Positions 1 through 26,067 of a stretch of 64,000 nt of DNA are shown in pieces (position 1 is the first letter of the stretch; each line of letters starts with the position of its first letter). Under the pieces are notes generated by a model, which ran no database searches, had not been told where the DNA came from, and was given only the letters and a program-made list of their open reading frames with translations. Source of the stretch: Brienomyrus brachyistius (lineage: Eukaryota; Chordata; Actinopteri; Osteoglossiformes; Mormyridae); the NCBI RefSeq assembly GCF_023856365.1, contig NC_064554.1, positions 6,439,001 to 6,503,000 of the forward strand, given 5' to 3'. The translations under genes and the position numbers were made by a program.

Positions 1-245
1 ACCATGATCTTCTGCCAGTTAATGTCTATTAAAAAGAGCAGTAACCATTCGTTACTCCGATGTATTCTGCATTCCCCTTTATTCTGCTAATTAAATGATG
101 CATGGCCTTTCTCTCAGCTGGGGGGTTACCATCACTCATTATAGCCAGTCTTTGTTAGTTCCTGTCACACTCATTTACCTGAATTTCTGTTCTGGTGGTG
201 GTCTGCGCTCACCGATGACGCCATGTGCCTTCTGGGTCCTTGCAG

Positions 246-15273
<15,028 letters not shown>

Positions 15274-16530
15274 CAACTGTCCTCCTCTAATGGATACAAC
15301 TGAATTTAAGACCCATATTATAAATCCCCTTTTTGCCCTCAACTATTCAAATATGTTATAAACTTAACCTTTCTCACCCATGACCTGGTTATACTGCTCA
15401 CTGCTTACTAGTGGTCACATGACATGGGGCTGAGTTCAAAGAATATAACAATCAAGGTAACTATACATATGAACATGGCATTCTGGGTAATGTGCAGGTG
15501 CGGCAGGAAGGGCAAGTTACATGGCTCTTTGGGAGTCAAATCCGGCACATTAGGCAGTTTAGGGTTTCGTTGGTGATACACAGCTTCAAACTAAGTGTAA
15601 AAAGCGACACTAATGAGCTGTAATATATAAAGTGTGAGATAAATGTGCAGGTGCATGTGGGGCTTGGTCTTTCATGAAGTGATCAGAGCCCTCAGGAGTA
15701 AACACAGAAATACTGGTACATAAATGGTGCTGTACATAGTCAGCATTTAGGCCAAAGGGTAAATTTGTAAATAAGATGACAGTATTCATGAGAGCACATG
15801 TGTAAACAATAACGCGGCTAGCAGACGCTTGTGGACGTTACATAAACAGCTGTGGATTCATTGCGAGAAAGCAGGAAGGATGTGGGGTATTTTTTTTTTT
15901 TAGCTTTTATGAGACCAGACATTTCACTTTGGAAGAGGGATTACCCTTTACACATGTTCTCTACTGGACAGCCGTTGTACACTTTTTAGAGGACTGCGCT
16001 TAAGACTAAATTCGGGTCATCAAACCAAATTGCAATCAAGGCAGTTGTCCATCAACAGATTAACAGTGACACCTGCTATAACATTGTGGCCAGTATGAGA
16101 TCCCTGTTGTAATTTAATTTCGTAAACCTTAAACAGATTGGGCAGCAGGGTCCCTTTGCTGTGGCTGTTAGTAAGCTGTGAGCTGATTGGTTGAAGTCCT
16201 CTCACCGTGTCCTCTGCAGTCCCCATGTAAGCACTAAAAAAAGCAGCAGGATTCAGAAGCCAGGCTCCTGTAAATTTACAGTAAAGCCTCCCCCCCCCCC
16301 CCCCACCAATTTATGATCCTCCCTTCCCCCATGCTATGTACCTTTACACATAAACTACTGTCTGTAAGTATTAAAGATGTGCAAGGAACACAAAGTAATG
16401 TGTGTGTGTGTGTGTGTGGTTGTGTGTGTGTTCATGTTCCCAACACACTCGTTTGAGCAGCATTTTATGCTTTGCTGCGACATTTGCAAGTAGGCACAAA
16501 AACCTAGACAAACTGCTTTGGTCAAAGTGT
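15274..16530. other. mapk8ip3 3' UTR and intergenic tail-to-tail spacer
   Basis: This non-coding stretch follows the mapk8ip3 stop and reaches the end of nme3 transcription on the other strand. It contains a C-rich run near 16290-16304 and a GT microsatellite near 16400-16430. No convincing AATAAA for mapk8ip3 was picked out, and no further gene is seen. Confidence 0.6.
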
Positions 16531-16536
16531 TTTATT
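16531..16536 (-). terminator. nme3 polyadenylation signal candidate
   Basis: TTTATT on the plus strand gives AATAAA on the minus strand, about 430 bases downstream of the nme3 stop. Position and motif fit a vertebrate poly(A) signal; cleavage is not shown. Confidence 0.5.
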
Positions 16537-16968
16537 CATGATGAGCTTCTTGGTCATGAGAATCAGATTTTCCATGCAGTGGCAAAACAAAATGTATATA
16601 TTTGATGGCATTGTGTTTAAAGGCCCTCACACTACATACGATAAATCATACTTTATGTCCATTTCATTCTTAACAGCTGACACTAGATTTAACAAAAAAT
16701 GAAACCAATGCCATATGAATATGGAGTGGAAAATAAGGGATTCTGTGACCCTGAGCATCCATTTAGAGTATCTGCCTGAATACAAACTTACCACAGATGA
16801 CCATTGATTACAATAGCAAGGATATGCTTGGTAACAGGCACTGCGACCACGCAGCAGAAGAGCGGTGAACAGTCAGAAAGCCGTAGATATCAAAACGGGT
16901 CCTGCCAGTATGTAACGATAGACACAGGAGCCAGCAGCGTGTTTACCAGCAGCTAGCTGCTATGCTCT

Positions 16969-19900
16969 TCACTGGTATCTCCAGGGCTGGCTGCTGTTTT
17001 CCCAGCAGATCAGCTCGTCTGGGTTGAACCAGAGTGATATCTCCCTCTGTGCCATCTTCACAGAGTCGCTGCCATGGATCACGTTCCTGCAGAGGACACA
17101 TTAAAGCCCTACTGTCAATTTCCACTCTTCCTCTTGCACGTCGGTCCCCAGTATCACATCCCAAAGCATAACCCTAATCGACCGCCGGCTCACCCTACAA
17201 CTTCTTTGGTTCCTTGATAAGAAGGGTTCCAACCCATGGTCACTGTTGTTTAACTCCCAGTAAGGCTAATATGTAATGGAGAGCTGGTCAGACTTGCCAG
17301 TGACTGATAGCGCAGAATGGATGTAGCGCTGTCTCCTTATTGAAGGAAGGCTTCCATCATTACCATGTCATGCAGCACATACCTGCCCACCTCCACGCAG
17401 AAGTCCCCTCTGATGGTTCCTGGGAGGGAGTCAGCAGGGTCAGTCTCTCCCAGCATCCTGCGGGTCGTCTTCACTACGTCCAGGCCCTGCCACACCTGTC
17501 CACGCACAACGTTTGTCACACAATGAAATCAATGAATCAGAAAAGTGATGCTTTATTCATTTTTTTCTTTCATGCCTGAAGCAACTGGGCTTACGAGCCC
17601 AGCAGCACATCAGCCTGCCGCCACGGGAGTCGAACCGGTGACCTTCCGAGCCACACATATACCCTTCCACCTAAATATGACCTATTTCAAGATTCACATC
17701 CAGCTCAAGGCCAATGATTTTCATTTTACCCTTTGCAAGTGGACTACACAAGTACAACGAAACTTACTAGCTGCCACCATTACGACACAACAATCAACAA
17801 ATTTAACACTGATTCCTTTCTAAAACAAAATATTTTAAGACAGTTCTACAAACTGACCTAAAATACTCAGTTTTTAAGTATTCAAAGAGATACTTCTCAA
17901 ACATTCTATTGCACAAGAAACAAGCTTAATATTAATTAAAAATATTTTGTCCTTCAAACCAAAGTATTCGAGTATTAAGTCGGTTGTTGACCAGACACGG
18001 ACCACCAGCAGCAACAACAATTGCTCGACAGACTTTGCAATACATGGCATAACAGGTTACATCCTGTCCCATAGACTTGGATACCTTATGAATATCATAT
18101 GCGTACAGTACCAGTCAAAAGTTTGGACATGTTAAGCCACCTACAAGGAAGAATGATAGAGTGTCACATCACATGACCTGACCACCTGACCCAAACACCA
18201 TAGAAATTGTTTTATATTAAACTCTGGCATGAGTACTTTAATCACGCTATAATTTGACGTGTTTGATTTGAAATTTCAAGGAAAAAATGTGACTTTGTCC
18301 CAAACATTATGGAGGGCACTGTAAATAATCCTCTATATGCTGGCAGTGCAGTCACTTTATTTAATCCCAACTGTGCCGTAAATGTCAAACCTGTTCCCCG
18401 GAATGAGCACTGAGGCAGTGAATGAAAAAGCGTAATAAATCATACCGTCGTGAGTTTTCTAGTGTCACGGCTTATGACATGCTTTTGTATGATTTATTCA
18501 TTATAATTAGATTTGTCTGCAGTCCATTTCATTTTCCATGTTCTGAATCTGTTTAAGGACAATTCTAAGGGAATTTTGAGCACAGACTGAGCCTTGAAGT
18601 AAAGAAAAAATTACCTGAATTATATCATAAGTACTGAAATCGACCAACGTGAAAAAAAAAATCTTCATAATAAAATATTTTGCCATATCGGCCGGTCCTA
18701 CTGGGATAGAGGCTGTTTCTGAGTCTGGCGGAATGGGCCTGTTATCTTTTACTGTGATGGTAAAAGACTAAATCGTTTTTACATCCTTTTCAAACGAATG
18801 CCATTAAAAAGAGAATGCCTCACCATGGCAACCACAGGTCCAGAGCGCATGTACTCTATTAGTCCACTGAAGAAGGGTTTCTGCCTCAGGTCCCAGTAAT
18901 GCTCCTTCAGAAGGGGCTCTGAGGGCTGTCAAAATAAAAGCTGCAACAAATCTGGAACAGCAGCAATATCCAAAAGGAAATAGCAATGAGGTGTTTGATT
19001 ATAGACGATAGGTTTCTCTTCGTGAACTCACCTGCACTAACTTCATCCCAACCAAGTGGAAGCCCTTTTGCTCAAACCGCCGAATGATCTCACCCACCAA
19101 GCGTCTGTGTACGCCATCGGGTTTCACAGCGATGAAGGTTCGCTCATAGACGCCGGTCCAGGCTGCCACAAACACACACCCTTACAACACGTGTAGTAGA
19201 GCATGCTTAACGGCTACATGCTGCACCCACCCATACAACAGACCATTTACGTTTTGCAAGTAAAATGGTGTTCAGTGTTACCTAATGCAAAAGCTTCCCG
19301 ATCATTTTGTCACCTCGGCTTTAGGAAGCTGTTAGATCCAGCGGGCAAGAGTATTAACCTCTGGTGCTACGCCAGTATCCTACAAGTCATACCTCCAATA
19401 AGCCAAAGGAAAAGTGACGTTCTATTTTTGAACAGATGCAGTGCTGCATTTTGCAGTCCGGTTACTGTAAGAATGACGCGGGCCGCCGCTGTCATTCCAT
19501 CCTACTGCGTCCTACGGTTTTACTTTCTCTGATAATGGAAACATTCTCTATGAACCCTAGAATTTATGTCACAATCGCAGTTTCCAGTAAATATAACTCC
19601 ACACGGCTGTCAGCTCGGCTCACCGGCTCGGGCGGCCCGGCCGCGCTTTACAGACGGCTCCGCTTGTCCCCGCTGCTCGGACACAGACCGTTTGGTGCCC
19701 ATCACAGGTTTACAGTAAACCAACAGGAACAGCTGCAGCTTAAAATAGCCCGGCAGTAATGCTCATTTTATAAAACGTCGGCGTGAATGATGGGCCTGCC
19801 TATCAGCCAGCAGCCAGGGCTGTTGGCAAAGCGGATTTCACTGAAGCGCAGATCTATGCCTCCCGCATGCATGTTCTGTCGGCGGTAACAGGACCCCTGG

Positions 19901-20028
19901 CTGCTTCGCTAGCGTCTTAACAAGCTGCAGGACTGTGGCACTAAACTTAAGCTAAAATGCAAGAGAAATATATTACACTTACCGGTCTGGAAAATGTTAG
20001 CAAATACGGTCAGAACGAAACATATCAT
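16969..20028 (-). CDS. nme3: nucleoside diphosphate kinase 3
   Basis: Transfers phosphate between nucleoside tri- and diphosphates; NME3 is the family member with a hydrophobic N-terminus found at mitochondrial outer membranes. Five exons: 19983-20028, 19032-19162, 18824-18925, 17383-17495, 16969-17086, giving 510 nt and 169 residues, the same as human NME3. The N-terminus [14 protein letters not shown] is the typical membrane anchor. Then come [20 protein letters not shown], the LREHY-like helix (LLKEHYWDL), MVWQGLDVV and the active site NVIHGSDS with the phospho-acceptor histidine at residue 135. The start was chosen because this ATG gives the conserved MICFVL anchor. It is tail to tail with mapk8ip3 and about 500 bp downstream of mrps34, as in human 16p13.3. 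Nothing is broken. Confidence 0.96.
17560..17690. repeat. possible tRNA-derived SINE fragment in nme3 intron
   Basis: GGGAGTCGAACCGGTGACC resembles the reverse complement of a tRNA B-box region. The flanking GGGCTTACGAGCCCAGCAGC is also tRNA-like. No full cloverleaf can be folded, so this is at most a SINE remnant. Confidence 0.35.
18106..18321. mobile_element. Tc1/mariner-type MITE
   Basis: The left end CAGTACCAGTCAAAAGTTTGG and the right end CCAAACATTATGGAGGGCACTG are imperfect inverted copies of Tc1-family termini. TA dinucleotides flank both sides (18104-18105 and 18322-18323). The element is 216 bp with no open frame and lies in an nme3 intron. Confidence 0.75.
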
Positions 20029-20160
20029 GATGGCGTCAGACGGAGCGTGTCGCCAACGGCAACAGCGCAAGGGTGGAGAGTTTCTGCTCGCGCATGTGCC
20101 GCGCGCGCTGCGTGCCCCTGCGAGTCTGACGTACACATACGTACCAGCGGACTACGGCTA
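19960..20160 (-). promoter_or_regulatory. nme3 CpG-rich promoter region
   Basis: The nme3 first exon and about 130 bp upstream are rich in CpG (GCCGCGCGCGCTGCG) inside otherwise AT-rich DNA. CTCGCGCATGTGCC near 20088-20101 is close to an NRF-1 palindrome. This fits a TATA-less housekeeping promoter for transcription on the minus strand; activity is inferred. Confidence 0.5.
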
Positions 20161-20533
20161 CAAACGTCAGCAATGAAGTACACGGTAAAAAAATCTATAT
20201 GAATACAAAACTGTAACATTTGAAACCCATTCCTACCTATAAGCAGAGGCTTAAAAAAAACCCGAAAGAACCTCCCAACACATTTGAACGAGGTACGTTT
20301 TAATCACAGACATAGGCGTGAAACACTCATACACTTGTTTACTACAAATCAGAAACACGTAGCCAATACTTATTAAACTGAAATGTTTAACACATTTTCT
20401 GACAAATGATTCTCTGAATCAAAAGTTATTTCCATTCCTGACGCAGTAGATTGCTGAGCACGTACAGTTTCACTGCTGGCCTGTTCTCTCCTCCAGTAGT
20501 AGCCAATGCAAACACACAGCTCTGTGCTCTGCC

Positions 20534-21717
20534 TCACACCGAGGTCCCCATGCTCTGCTGCTGCTCCTCCTGCAGCCTCAGGAAAAAATCCTTCTTAAGT
20601 GGGACAGTTTTCTGCAAGTCAATAGCGGGCTCCTTGTCTAGCGGCTGATGCTCTTTGAGTCTTTCTGCCAGGATCATGGCACGAAGCAGGGGAGGATATG
20701 GCACAAAGCGTGGTGCTGAATCGGCTACAGGAACGAAGCGTGTGAACTCCGTCTCCTCGTGTTTTGGCACCAAGCGCCAGTCATGGTACATCACTTTGTC
20801 CACCTCCTTCACCTCCCTCTCCTCCTTCCCTAGAAAATCAAGGCAAGACAAAGAGAAACTTAATCTTCAGGCAAGTTGTAAGTAGCCTTTTGGAAAAATC
20901 TTACATTGTATATGAGAATAAATCAATCAGTTCAACCTACCTAAAGTAAATATGAATACTTACTAATACTCATTAATAAACAAATTAAGAACTACTGAAA
21001 AGCAGCATCAAAATGATTCAGATCATTATGGTATATCATAAAAATAACAGGTTCTATGGATGCAATAAATGCATAATCTACATAAATCCAGGCGTCAAAT
21101 ATCTTGTAAACCATGGGAACACTGCAGTGACCATGTATGCATCCTACTGCAACCCCAAGTGGGACAATTATAGCAGTTGATTGGTGGATGATTAAATCCT
21201 ATTGGACATAAACAAAAGACTAAAAAATACTTTGTATTAAAGTCCGATTAGTCTCACCTTTGAAGGTCAGGATACCCCAGGCTTTCCCATGGTCCATATT
21301 CTTAATGAGGAGTGTGAAACAAAGATATTTTTACACAAACAAATACAGCCTTCAATTCTGATGAGTGAAGAGAGGAAAAACAGCTTCACACATACGTACC
21401 TGGGCAGTGTAGTCCGCCTTCACCTTGGTGATCCTCCAATAGCAAGGCTCATCGTGCTCCAACAGCCAGGACTTGCGGGTGAAGAGACGGCCAACCCCAA
21501 AGAGTCGCAAGCCGCTCAGCAAGGAGAAGAGGCGACTCTCGCGCTTCACGTCCTGCCAGGCCAGGACGGGCAGCTTCCTGCCCGAGTATGGCCGTGTCAT
21601 GGTGTCGTAGTCCAGGGCATACTTCTGTGAGTCGCGGGGTCGCTCTTTCAGAGCACGGTACTCTCGGACTTTGCGAGCCAGCTCTGCAATGGGGCGTACA
21701 GTCTTCTTCCTGACCAT
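20534..21717 (-). CDS. mrps34: mitochondrial small ribosomal subunit protein mS34
   Basis: Structural protein of the mitochondrial 28S ribosomal subunit. Coding exons 21400-21717, 21258-21300 and 20534-20829 total 657 nt, 218 residues, the same length as human MRPS34. Family stretches are [34 protein letters not shown], the strongly conserved [35 protein letters not shown] spanning two junctions, and [23 protein letters not shown] was chosen as start because it matches the human MARKK start. The 5' UTR probably begins in a separate exon near 23468-23530. It lies directly upstream of nme3 on the same strand, as in mammals. Confidence 0.96.
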
Positions 21718-23467
21718 CCTCAGATACCTGCAGGGTCTTAAGAAAACGAAAGATTTAGGAAGCAAGTAAAGACGTTGCAGCGTTTGTAGAGCGACAGTGA
21801 CGTAAAAACAGAAGAGATGATTATTTATTGTTCGCATGGTGTACGTCGTCATTTACTAGTGCTAAATTCTGAGAGCACATCTGTGAAAATCGCTGTGTTA
21901 TGTTAACAGCGTCAGACATTAGTGGAATTAGCATTAGCTTGTGTAAATTTGCACAACAAATACATTCCGTTCAGCTGTTCTATAGTACTTTTTTGGGTGG
22001 AATTTTTCATGTTCCGAGTTATCAGGAATGCATTAATACAGTGTGATGTGCAATACTAATAATGAATAATACATGGAATCTGCCCTTTTACATAATCCGT
22101 GTATATCAACACAGACACTGGTGTCTCTGTGCATTTCTACCAATCAGATGGTGGTGATGCAACCAGCTCGGTTTGGTCATGCTAGTAAGCAGGGCCAAGT
22201 CAGTAGAGGTACGGGTCGGCTCACATACTTTGCAATGGAAAACTGTCAGTTCACAGTATGGGTCAGGTACGGCTTGATTTGTAGTGGCAGTGGAAAAGAG
22301 GTACAAGTCTCTACAGGCTGGAGTACTGGGTGTGTCGAAAGGTGATGTGTGCAGTAGAGCAGGCGTGCTGAAAGGTTATTTCTGTTGGCCAAAAATGTGT
22401 TCAATAAAAGTCACTTCATGAAGGGACAAGATATTTACCAGACATATAGGTTAGGTAATTACTATGATTAAGTTCCACCTGCTTCGCCACACTCCTTCTG
22501 TCCACATGCCCACCTTTAGACACACCCACTAACCTTTTGACACACCCACTACTGTGTCCTGCAAAGATTCACATCTCAATCAGTTTGGTTTTGCTGTCCA
22601 ATGGAAACATGGTTGGTGCTCTACATTACAATACTGTCTGCATCTATTTTAGGTACTACAGTTCAGTTAGAATAATTGACATTTTAGAAAAAAAAACTTA
22701 TGTTCAAACTGTTGACAAAACCACTGTTTAGCCAGTGCTGGGACTATGACCAAGCTATCAGATTGGCATCTCATTTCACATCCTTCCTGTTGGATTCATT
22801 TTCCTATTGATGTTACAAAGAGTCTTCATTAAGTTTAATTAAAAACGAGAATATTGTTCAAGATTTATAACCTCTACATATATACAAGTGGTAGATAAAA
22901 TGTAAACATCTAATACCTCAACATCAAGGACTTGATAAGGTCATCCTGCTGCTGACTGTAAGACTTATTTTATAGCTGAGAAAAAGGTCTGTTTCATAAA
23001 ATGTTTATATTATTTTAACTACTTCTTGTACATGTACTGTACAAATCAGAGAACTGGCATCTTCACAGAAAAACAACGTAGGATTCGAGTCTGTTTCATG
23101 TATGTGAACCGTAGCTGTCATACATAATCCACAGAGAGACCGATTCTAGCAGCACCTAATAAATCGTGCATACGTAAGGACATGAGTACTAGTGTGCAGT
23201 TTTCCAGAGAAAGTAACGCATTATGAATAGTAAGTTAAAATAAGCAAATAACTCATTCGGGGATAGGCAACAATCATGTCAAAGAATATACACTGTACAT
23301 GTGTGGAGAATGTGAATCGTGAGAAAACCTCTAAGACTTGAAAATCGATACTAACCAATTTTCCATGTTCCTTACGGAAAGGACAGAAACAATAAGCCAT
23401 TACAAAATTATCGCATTTGGTCATTATAGGTAATACAATAAATACAAATAACAAATATCAGACTAAC

Positions 23468-23530
23468 CTGCTTTAACGTGACCTCCAGTGAGACGCTACT
23501 TCCGGTAACACTGCGGATTCCCAAACTCCT
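23468..23530 (-). promoter_or_regulatory. candidate mrps34 non-coding first exon and ETS-type promoter
   Basis: On the minus strand TTAAAGCAG|GTTAGT forms a splice donor at 23468. Two ETS-like GGAA cores lie just upstream (ACCGGAAGT at about 23500-23508, ACCGGAACT at about 23560-23568). The mrps34 coding exon is preceded by a usable acceptor (TTTCTTAAG or CCCTGCAG) a few bases before its ATG. ETS sites are common in promoters of mitochondrial ribosomal protein genes. The link between this exon and mrps34 is inference. Confidence 0.4.
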
Positions 23531-23789
23531 TCCGTGTAGAAACGTGACCCTGTCTTTGAGTTCCGGTAGTTTCTAACAATAAACCTGAAACCTGTCTGTC
23601 GTTTATTCATACCTGCTTATCCTATGTACGGTAGCAGGTAACATATCCGTAAGCTGAGTTTACAAACATACAAGCACTGTTTGTCAGTTTGACTCGGTTT
23701 GCATTAATAAAGCACACTTTTCAAAATACACAATTTTCAACATGAATCACAAAACTGATAATACTCCCTTCTCACTCATCCACTTTAAT

Positions 23790-24020
23790 TGTTCAGCCGG
23801 CTGGAGTGAGATTTTCATTTCGAGACTACACGTGCATTTAAGAACATAAGAATATGTATGTAACAGTTTTATTATCTTCATAATAGTCCGTAGGGTTTCC
23901 AAAGTACCCCAAAGCTTTTTATGTAGCTAATTTCAGGTTTATAAAGGAATAATGCAGATTTGCTGTAAGATTTATTGCATGAGCGTGAGTGTGATAACGT
24001 GTCATACCAGATGTGTGAGA
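23790..24020 (+). repeat. unclassified dispersed repeat, copy 1
   Basis: Shares an ordered series of motifs with 32670-32900: GAGATTTTCATTTCGAGAC, AATACCCC/GTACCCC, GCTAATTTCAGGTTT, and CAGATTTGCTGTAAGATTT. Divergence is high and no termini are clear, so the class is unknown. Confidence 0.65.
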
Positions 24021-25419
24021 GTTTGCAATCGTGAAATGCCCACAGCAGAACTGTTCACTTACATATAGGAGCTTGACCAATAAGCTGGCCACAAAAAAGC
24101 ATGAGAGGGGCTGAGCCACTTCACAGTTGCTTCATCCAGATATTTATTTAATCCATGAATGAGAACAGGTGAATAACGTATTCTCTACACCCGTGGTTCT
24201 CAAACCACTGGTGCTACATGAGCTCCTTCTAGCGGTAGTGCAAATATCTCTCTTTATGACGTTGGTGATGGAAAATGTGAACCGTAAGAAAACCTCTAAG
24301 AGTTGAAAGTTGATACTAAGCCTTTTCCAAGCTAGTTTCTCGAAGAAAGAAAGCACAGAAAAAAACTCTAAAAAAATCCATAGCTCTATTCCTGTTACTG
24401 TAGGCTTTTTTTGTTCTTCCTTTTAATCTTGAAGCAGGATACTGTAGAAGACCATTATGAATTCATTCCTATATAAATTCATGGATAAGGCTGGATTTAC
24501 ACTTGCAATAATAATCCAAAGGGTAAGAAATATCATTGGTCACTATGCCTTTGTGGGGGCAAATCTTGTGTGCAGCTCCTTAGCCAGGATGGCACTCTCA
24601 AGTTCAAGCACCCACAGTTCAGAGCCAATGACGCAATGCCATACGGCTGACAGCACCCCTACATTGATATATGCTTGACACTGATCATTTCTGGCATAAA
24701 CTCCTAGATATGCAGGAATGCAACCAGAATGCATCTGTACTCCTGACATACTCTTATAGGATCAGTGTAGAGTATGTTGAGTCACATGCTTTGCTTTCTT
24801 GACATCCTGTTTTTGGTCCATGCTTCTGATCCGTGGAGCTATGCAGTAGTTTTTGCATTCCTTTATATTGTGGGTGCATGTAACAAAAGTCATTAAAACT
24901 ATTCACTCAGGAATAACTGCTGGCTGTTTACAAAAAAAAAAAATCACAGAACACTAAAGAATGAAATTAATTGTCAATCAATGATCAGTCTTAAAGGGTC
25001 TCGTATGAGCTCTGCTACACAGATTTATGGGTCTTTTCCAGCATCAATACTGTAAGAAATAGAAAATATGGATATACATGTGGGGACATCAAGGTTTAAA
25101 CAGAAGCTAGAAACCCAGTTGATACCTATAAATATGCAAACCAGACCAAAGCCAATGTCTGTCAGAACTACAAAAAGACAGCATGATTAAACATTTTGAA
25201 TATTTTGGTACGGACCACTAATACCATATTTCAGATGAGTCATCAATGGCCCTTCCTGGTGGAAGATGAAATACCTGATTGAGTTTATCTGTCGTGCAGT
25301 GAGCATATACACACACACATGGAGATCTGTGAATTGGAACAAAGTGGAACTTTATATAACATGTGTTTCGACAATACATTTGGAAGTACCACCATAACTG
25401 TGTGAATAAGTACAGTAAA

Positions 25420-25425
25420 TTTATT
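25420..25425 (-). terminator. atp6v0c polyadenylation signal candidate
   Basis: AATAAA on the minus strand, about 640 bases after the atp6v0c stop. The implied 3' UTR is similar in length to that of mammalian ATP6V0C. Confidence 0.5.
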
Positions 25426-26067
25426 TGGAAATTAGTCCCGTTAAACCCAACACTGGGTATACAACTTTAACACAACCAATAGCTGTACTACAGGAAAACA
25501 TGTTTACAAGTGTAACAAGAACGTTCAAATTGTAATTGACACAACCTCACACACATCAAAGTTCCACTCTGAAGTCTGACACTTAATGCAATCGCCATTT
25601 CACCAATAATTACATCCAGAAGAAATCCAAGCACCACTGACAGTGCAATAACCTCTATATATATTCTTAATTCTATATATAAATTATAATGAACATAATT
25701 ATAATATGGGGAATTCAGTACCAACTGTTCCATTTAGAGATGTATAAACATTTTAAATTAAAATCATTGGAAGGGGAGGAAAAAAAAAAAACACACACAG
25801 CTCGTCCACGTATTTGTACAGATACTTTGCCAATGTCCCAAAAACAAAAGCCATATGACTGTTCCCTAGTCTGCCCTTTAAGACCAGTGGACACCAATAA
25901 GAATGGCCGCGCACACACACACAAACACACAAAAATGACAAGTCACTAATATACGTGGTGCATGTACAAGAGGATCACTACCAACCAGAGGACTGTACAA
26001 CGGCCTGGAAATGAGATCGATGCATTTTTCCTTTTGCTGCCCTCCCGGTGACCAGCATAACGATGGT

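Larger units (their letters stand above)
21718..25419. other. mrps34-atp6v0c intergenic region
   Basis: AT-rich DNA without a recognisable gene apart from the candidate promoter near 23.5 kb. Related 60-70 bp segments (GAAAACCTCTAAGA core) occur near 23310-23370 and 24275-24335. The segment 23790-24020 is shared with 32670-32900. Short open frames here look like chance. Confidence 0.6.

Noticed and set aside
17590..17670. tRNA gene
   Set aside because: Only a B-box-like stretch is present; no full cloverleaf or matching acceptor stem could be drawn, so it is a SINE remnant at most.
24180..24245. Third copy of the CAGTGGTTCTCAAA hAT MITE
   Set aside because: GTGGTTCTCAAACCACTGG is present but there is no opposite terminus at about 200 bp and no 8-bp duplication.
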